This document shows, piece after piece, positions 58,088 through 64,000 of a stretch of 64,000 bases of DNA. The notes under the pieces were generated by a model. The model searched no databases, had not been told where the DNA came from, and saw only the letters and a program-made list of their open reading frames with translations. Both the position numbers and the translations under genes were made by a program. Position 1 is the stretch's first letter; each line of letters begins with the position of its first letter. The stretch comes from CADEEV01 sp032127875. GTDB lineage: Bacteria > Acidobacteriota > Vicinamibacteria > Fen-336. Location of the stretch: NCBI GenBank assembly GCA_032127875.1, contig JAQBHI010000049.1, positions 1-64,000 of the forward strand. Reading direction: 5' to 3'.

Positions 58088-58558
58088 CTACTCGGCAATC
58101 TGCTGGGCCAAATAGTTCTCGATGCCGATCTCCTCGATCTGGTGGAGCTGCGCTTCGAGCCAGTCGATGTGCTCCTCCTCGCTCTTCAGGATTTCTTCGA
58201 GGAGCGAACGGCTGCCGTTGTCGCTCCTTTCGGCACTGAGGGCGATGCCGGCGTTGAGTCGCTTCACGGCGTCGTATTCGAGCTGCAGGTCGAACTCATG
58301 CTGCTCCTTGACGTCCTTGCCGACCTGCACCTTCATGTACTTCTGCATGTTCGGCTGACCATCGAAGTAGAGGATGCGGTCGATCACGAGTTGAGCGTGC
58401 TTCATCTCCCCGAGGGATTCCTTGTAGGTGTACTCGGCCAGACGCTTGTAGCGCCAGTTCTCTCGCATCCGGGCGTGAATGAAGTACTGGTTGATCGCCG
58501 TCAACTCGGCGCACAGCACGTCCCCCAGAACCGCGATGACGTCAGCATTCCCTTTCAC
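58088..58558 (-). CDS. bfr: Bacterioferritin
   Basis: 156 residues. Ferroxidase-site residues Glu18, Glu51, His54, Glu94, Glu127 and His130 and heme-ligand Met52 (in LGEMKHAQ) all match the E. coli numbering. It stores iron as a 24-mer with hemes between subunits. It follows the bfd gene by 70 nt on the same strand, both behind the Fur-like palindrome at 58845. Confidence 0.95.
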   Translation of the reverse strand: MKGNADVIAVLGDVLCAELTAINQYFIHARMRENWRYKRLAEYTYKESLGEMKHAQLVIDRILYFDGQPNMQKYMKVQVGKDVKEQHEFDLQLEYDAVKRLNAGIALSAERSDNGSRSLLEEILKSEEEHIDWLEAQLHQIEEIGIENYLAQQIAE

Positions 58559-58628
58559 GACTCACCTCCGCCGAAAGACCTGGCCAGGATTCTAGTCCGA
58601 ACGGCGAGGCTTTTTTTCTGGGAGAAGG

Positions 58629-58829
58629 CTAGCGCCGCGGGGCGAGGTAGGCCTTGAGATCCGGGAGGCAGGCGGTGCACGTCTGGCCACACCCGGTGCG
58701 CTTGCCCAGATCCTCGAGACTGAGCTGCTCGCACGCCAGTTTTTCGGCGATCTCTTCGAAGCGCATGTCGGAGCACTCGCAACGAGTCATCGGGGGCGGC
58801 GACCAGAGCAGCTTGACGAACGCGGCCAT
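58629..58829 (-). CDS. bfd: Bacterioferritin-associated ferredoxin (Bfd-type [2Fe-2S] protein)
   Basis: 66 residues. The BFD fold's four cysteines are Cys-Glu-Cys (MTRCECSDMRFEEIAEKL) and Cys...Cys-Thr-Ala-Cys (GKRTGCGQTCTACLPDLKAY). Bfd reduces bacterioferritin to release stored iron, so the pairing with bfr is functional. ATG 58829 is used with a weak AGGA; an internal ATG at 58790 begins at MTRCECS and would also give a complete ferredoxin. Confidence 0.85.
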   Translation of the reverse strand: MAAFVKLLWSPPPMTRCECSDMRFEEIAEKLACEQLSLEDLGKRTGCGQTCTACLPDLKAYLAPRR

Positions 58830-58844
58830 ACGCCAAAATCCTAC

Positions 58845-58865
58845 TGAAACTGAATTTCAAATTCA
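58845..58865 (-). promoter_or_regulatory. Fur-type palindrome upstream of bfd-bfr
   Basis: TGAATTTCAAATTCA (58851-58865) is a perfect 7-1-7 inverted repeat, and the overlapping TGAAACTGAATTTCA (58845-58859) is a second, imperfect one. Overlapping 7-1-7 units are the Fur box design (TGATAAT-N-ATTATCA). It sits 16-36 nt upstream of bfd and 50 nt before the divergent gene at 58914. Confidence 0.5.
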
Positions 58866-58898
58866 AGTCGGCCCCGAACCGAAGGTGCGTGCGGGTGC

Positions 58899-58904
58899 TA
58901 GAAT
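58899..58904 (+). promoter_or_regulatory. -10 element of a probably leaderless gene
   Basis: TAGAAT ends 9 nt before GTG 58914; no ribosome-binding site is present. Confidence 0.4.
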
Positions 58905-58913
58905 CGGCGCATC

Positions 58914-59204
58914 GTGCCCGAGGCCTTCGACATCACCTGCCCGTGCTGCTCGGCCCTGCTCAAGGTCGACCCCGAGACCGGAGCGATCGTCTGGGTCGAG
59001 CAGAAGAAGGCTCCGGCCAGGGACTTCGACGACCTGGTGAACCGGGTGCACTCGCAAAAGAGCCAGCTCGACGAGAAGTTCGCGCGCTCGGTCGAACAGA
59101 CGAAGAACGCGAAGCAGATCCTCGAGAAGAAGTTCGAGGAGGCTCGGCGGCGTGCCGAGGCCGACCCGACCAAGCGCCCACCCAGCCCCTTCGACAACGA
59201 GTAG
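58914..59204 (+). CDS. Small zinc-ribbon/coiled-coil protein
   Basis: 96 residues from GTG. Cys-Pro-Cys-Cys at the start (ITCPCCSALLKVDPETGAIV) suggests a metal-binding knuckle; a long helix follows (VHSQKSQLDEKFARSVEQTK, then NAKQILEKKFEEARRRAEAD) and a Pro-rich end. The segment VDPETGAIVWVEQKK recurs in acidobacterial hypothetical proteins. Function unknown; it is divergent from bfd and may be iron-regulated from the same palindrome. Confidence 0.65.
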   Translation: MPEAFDITCPCCSALLKVDPETGAIVWVEQKKAPARDFDDLVNRVHSQKSQLDEKFARSVEQTKNAKQILEKKFEEARRRAEADPTKRPPSPFDNE

Positions 59205-59211
59205 GCGGAGA

Positions 59212-59733
59212 ATGCCGGAGGGCAGGGCGCTGTCGCTGTGGCTGGCTGGCCTGTGGCTGGGCCTGCTGCTGGCCTCCTGGGTTTCGGCTACAGCCAGCTT
59301 CCGCAGCGTCGATCACGTGCTCGGACCCGGGCAGCGGCCCGAGTTGGAGACGCGGCTGAGCGCGGTCGCTGCTGGCGATCGCCGCCTGGTCCTGCGCTAC
59401 CTGGCGGCCGAGATCAACCGCTGGATGTTCCGGCGCTGGGGTGTCGCCCAACTGGCACTGAGCCTCGCCCTGCTCGCAGCCGCGTGGCGCGGCGGGGCGG
59501 CGCTGCGGACGATTCTGGGGTTGGCGCTCGCGATCGTCGTCGTGCAGTCGCTGGCGCTCGCACCCCCGATCGAGTCGCTGGGCCGCTCCATCGATTTCGT
59601 GCCTCGCCCGCTGCCTCCTGAGATCGCCCGCCGCTTCGGCCTGCTGCATGCCGGGTTCGTCGGCCTCGACCTCGTCAAGGCGCTGCTGCTCGCTGCGGCG
59701 GGATACCTGCTCGCGTGCCGGCCGTTCCCTTGA
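59212..59733 (+). CDS. DUF4149-like membrane protein
   Basis: 173 residues from ATG 59212 (GGCGGAG 6 nt upstream). Four membrane helices: LSLWLAGLWLGLLLASWVSA, WGVAQLALSLALLAAAW, ILGLALAIVVVQSLALAP and VGLDLVKALLLAAAGYLLAC. The layout, with a loop RRFGLLHAGFVGLDLVKALL near the end, matches DUF4149 proteins. No known function. It lies 7 nt after the zinc-ribbon gene and 4 nt before the glycosyltransferase gene, so three genes form one unit. Confidence 0.7.
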   Translation: MPEGRALSLWLAGLWLGLLLASWVSATASFRSVDHVLGPGQRPELETRLSAVAAGDRRLVLRYLAAEINRWMFRRWGVAQLALSLALLAAAWRGGAALRTILGLALAIVVVQSLALAPPIESLGRSIDFVPRPLPPEIARRFGLLHAGFVGLDLVKALLLAAAGYLLACRPFP

Positions 59734-59737
59734 ACTC

Positions 59738-60730
59738 GTGACATCCGTCTCCGTGATCGTTCCGGTCAGGGACGCGGCGGCTTTCCTGGAGCGGACGCTG
59801 CCGCCGCTGATCGCGAGCCTGCCAGAGGGCGCCGAGCTGATCGTGAGCGACGATGCGTCGGACGACGCCTCCGCGGCCGTAGCGCGGACACACGGCGCGC
59901 GTGTGGTCAGCCATCCCACTGCGACTGGCCCGGCCGCCGCCAGAAACCGCGGCGCGAACGCGGCCCTGGGCGCGATCCTGGTGTTTCTCGACGCGGATGT
60001 CCGCGTTCACACCGACACCCTCGCGCGACTCCTCGGCGCCTTCCGGGACCCCGCGATCGTGGCTGCCTTTGGTTCCTACGACGCCACGCCCGAGGCCCGT
60101 TCCTGGATCAGCCTTTACAAGAACCTGGCCCACCATTTCGTCCACCAGCGCTCGAGCGGAGAGGCCTCGACGTTCTGGGCGGGTTGCGGGGCGATCCGCG
60201 CCTCCGTCTTCCGCGCGCTGGGCGGCTTCGATGAGGCGTACCGACGGCCGTCGATCGAGGACGTGGAGCTGGGCTACCGGTTGCGCGCCCGCGGCCATCG
60301 CACCCGCCTGCTGCCTACGGCGCAGGTCACGCATCTCAAGGAATGGTCGCTCGTGAGCTGGCTGCGCGCCGATTTCGCCGACCGGGCGGTGCCTTGGGCC
60401 AGGCTACTGCGCGAGGGACGCGGCCTACCCTGCGAGCTCAACTTCACCGGGCTGGACCGGGCCGCGTCGCTGCTGGTCGCCCTCGGCTGCGCCGGCCTGC
60501 TTACCGGAGCGTTCGTCCCCCTGGCGCCGCTCAGCGGCGTGGCTGCGTTCGCACTCGCACTCGCCCTCGATGCGCGCTTTCTCGGTTTTTGCATGCAGCG
60601 AGCGGGCATTCCATTTGCGCTCGCCGCCGCCGGCCTCCAGCTGCTGCACCGCATCGCTGGCCTCATCGGGCTTCTGGTCGGCTTCGCAACGCCTGGCCCG
60701 CGCCTTGCCTCGACCCCGCCATCCACCTAA
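59738..60730 (+). CDS. Glycosyltransferase family 2, polyprenol/lipid type
   Basis: 330 residues from GTG 59738. GT-A motifs: SVSVIVPVRDAAAFLERTL, ELIVSDDASDDASAAVA, GPAAARNRGANAA, metal-binding VFLDADVRVH, acceptor ASTFWAGCGAIRASVF with GGFDEAYRRPSIEDVELGYR. A C-terminal membrane helix pair (VALGCAGLLTGAFVPLAPLS, VAAFALALALDARF) indicates membrane attachment, as in dolichol- or hopanoid-type glycosyl transferases. Substrate open. Confidence 0.85.
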   Translation: MTSVSVIVPVRDAAAFLERTLPPLIASLPEGAELIVSDDASDDASAAVARTHGARVVSHPTATGPAAARNRGANAALGAILVFLDADVRVHTDTLARLLGAFRDPAIVAAFGSYDATPEARSWISLYKNLAHHFVHQRSSGEASTFWAGCGAIRASVFRALGGFDEAYRRPSIEDVELGYRLRARGHRTRLLPTAQVTHLKEWSLVSWLRADFADRAVPWARLLREGRGLPCELNFTGLDRAASLLVALGCAGLLTGAFVPLAPLSGVAAFALALALDARFLGFCMQRAGIPFALAAAGLQLLHRIAGLIGLLVGFATPGPRLASTPPST

Positions 60731-60769
60731 GATCGCCTGGGGCTCGTTTCCATTGGAGGTCAGCGAAGC

Positions 60770-61258
60770 ATGAAGCGTCGATTGTTCCTTTCGTCATCCC
60801 TCATCGTCCTGGCCACGCTACCCGTCTTCGCGCATGGCGTGGCGCGCGGCGAAGCGAAGGCAACCGTGGCGGGCAAAGCCGTCTCGATCGAGTACGGGCG
60901 CCCCAGCTTGCAAGGCCGCGACGTGCTGAGCCTCGCGACGGCAGGCGAGCCGTGGCGCATGGGCGCTGACGCCGCGACCACGCTCACCACCGCAGCGGAG
61001 CTCGCCTTCGGCACCGTCGCCGTGCCCAAGGGCAGCTACATCCTGACGGCCACGAAGGACGACAAGGGCGGCTGGACGCTCAACGTCCGCGACAAGGCCG
61101 ATCGCAAGAACGTGATCGCGAACGTTCCGCTCAGCTCTGCCGCTCTCACCGAGAGCGTCGATCTGTTGACGGTCGAACTCAAGGGCGAGAAGGACAAGGG
61201 CAGCTTCACGATGAGTTGGGGGACCGCGGCCTTCTCGGCAAGCTTCACGGGGAAGTAG
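60770..61258 (+). CDS. DUF2911-domain exported protein
   Basis: 162 residues with a signal peptide (MKRRLFLSSSLIVLATLPVF). The DUF2911 pattern is clear: VSIEYGRPSLQGRDVLS, EPWRMGADAATTLTTAAEL, GTVAVPKGSYILTATKDD, then a SVDLLTVEL strand and the FTMSWGTAAFSASF end. GGAGG precedes the ATG and TAAGAT (60729-60734) is a possible -10. Periplasmic or outer-membrane location; function unknown. Family members are frequent in Acidobacteriota and Bacteroidota. Confidence 0.85.
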   Translation: MKRRLFLSSSLIVLATLPVFAHGVARGEAKATVAGKAVSIEYGRPSLQGRDVLSLATAGEPWRMGADAATTLTTAAELAFGTVAVPKGSYILTATKDDKGGWTLNVRDKADRKNVIANVPLSSAALTESVDLLTVELKGEKDKGSFTMSWGTAAFSASFTGK

Positions 61259-61278
61259 CCGCGCCGGACTAGGGGCGC

Positions 61279-63321
<2,043 letters not shown>

Positions 63322-63350
63322 GGTTCAGTCTCCTTCGTCCGAAAAAGGGG

Positions 63351-64000
63351 CTAGGTCCTGTGCTGCGGGCCGGCCGAGGCGCCAGCCTTCCGTTCCGTGT
63401 AGACCGTCCACGCGATCGGCACGACGGAGAGGAACACTACCACTAGCGCGATCTTGTCGATGTTTGCAGCGAGATCGAAGCCGGGCCAGAAGCGATGCAG
63501 CAGCGGCGGGAGCAGGTAGCCGGCCAGCACCATGCTCCACACCCAGCTGAAGGCGCCGAGCACGTTCCAGGCCGCGAACGTCCGGAACGGCATCTTCGTC
63601 ACCCCGGCGACGATGGGCGCGAAGGTTCGAACGATCGGCACCCAACGCCCCGCGACGATGAAGAAAGTGCCCCAACGCTCGTAGAAGCGCTCGGTCCGCT
63701 GAAGGTAGGCCTGCTTGAAGATGGGAATGCCCAGGAAGGCCACGTCCCTCCAGGTGTAGAGCGCGCGACCAAACCAGCTGCCGAGCCAGTAGCCTACCTG
63801 GTCGCCCAGCACGCCGAAGACGGGAACGACGGTGAGCAGGAGCGGCAGCGACAGCAGCGGCCGCCCCGAAGCGCCGGGCGTGGCGGCGAAGATGCCGCAG
63901 AGCACGAGCATCGAGTCGCCCGGCAGCAGGGCGAAGAAGCCCGTCTCCGCGAAAATCACCAGGCAGATGGCCGGCAGGCCACCCGTCTGGATCAGCCACT
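63351..64000 (-). CDS. DedA family membrane protein (N-terminus beyond the window)
   Basis: At least 215 codons; the frame is open to the window edge. Begins, as far as visible, WLIQTGGLPAICLVIFAETG, the conserved DedA start region (ETGFFALLPGDS), and continues with VPVFGVLGDQVGYWLGSWFG, GRWVPIVRTFAPIVAGV (the conserved FxPxxAG motif) and FAAWNVLGAFSWVWSMVLAG. DedA proteins are implicated in undecaprenyl-phosphate or phospholipid recycling and membrane potential. The C-terminus is hydrophobic with a short basic tail. Confidence 0.88.
   Translation of the reverse strand, partial: WLIQTGGLPAICLVIFAETGFFALLPGDSMLVLCGIFAATPGASGRPLLSLPLLLTVVPVFGVLGDQVGYWLGSWFGRALYTWRDVAFLGIPIFKQAYLQRTERFYERWGTFFIVAGRWVPIVRTFAPIVAGVTKMPFRTFAAWNVLGAFSWVWSMVLAGYLLPPLLHRFWPGFDLAANIDKIALVVVFLSVVPIAWTVYTERKAGASAGPQHRT

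Overview
High-GC bacterial chromosome fragment, densely packed on both strands. The phylum is inferred, not shown. Serine/threonine kinases with periplasmic PEGA repeats, sulfatases ending in the LRALGYV signature, a winged-helix regulator joined to a membrane domain, DUF2911, a SpoIIE-phosphatase-type N-terminus and an MlaD/F/E lipid-transport operon without MlaB/MlaC together look most like Acidobacteriota (Thermoanaerobaculia or Vicinamibacteria type). Gram-negative envelope genes (acyloxyacyl hydrolase, Mla, outer-membrane barrel remnant, lipoproteins) agree with this. No rRNA, complete tRNA, CRISPR array or insertion sequence was seen.

Layout. 1-190: end of a MazF-type toxin gene and the 3' half of a tRNA-Ala. 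171-13752: a segment bounded by 23-nt direct repeats of the tRNA 3' end, with the N-terminus of a tyrosine integrase just inside the right repeat. It carries a selenoneine gene pair (senA-senB), a metal/thiol-type permease, an ACT protein, an aldolase-lipoprotein fusion, a PEGA/TonB kinase, a lipoprotein hydrolase, a MOSC protein and a flavin disulfide oxidoreductase, plus several gene fragments; it looks like a decayed integrative element. 13.7-22.8 kb: lipid A deacylase-like protein, thioredoxin-domain protein, RlmN, small exported and SEC-C proteins, a membrane-bound winged-helix regulator and the Mla operon. 22.9-26.7 kb: a second kinase overlapping an osmoprotectant ABC transporter. 26.7-40.6 kb: M20 dipeptidase, aldehyde dehydrogenase, sulfatase, a composite pseudogene, HerA-like ATPase, a cytokinin-dehydrogenase-like oxidase with an amber codon, citrate synthase, and a cytochrome c / PQQ dehydrogenase / methyltransferase set.

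40.7-46.7 kb: a tightly overlapping five-gene operon that combines a one-module adenylation-carrier-thioesterase enzyme, its phosphopantetheinyl transferase, a glycosyltransferase and a Wzm/Wzt-type ABC exporter. This is the best candidate for an undescribed biosynthesis-and-export system. 46.7-52.4 kb: a glycosyltransferase and a three-subunit molybdenum enzyme whose FAD subunit carries the extra [4Fe-4S] loop of 4-hydroxybenzoyl-CoA reductase. 52.4-60.7 kb: membrane glycosyltransferases, an overlapping operon of epimerase, SGNH hydrolase and two membrane proteins, and bacterioferritin plus its ferredoxin behind a Fur-like palindrome. 60.7-64 kb: DUF2911 protein, membrane pyrophosphatase and a DedA protein cut by the window edge.

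Two features recur. Several genes have a TANNNT hexamer 6-9 nt before the start codon, which fits leaderless mRNAs. Several genes appear to start at non-standard codons that overlap or touch the upstream stop.
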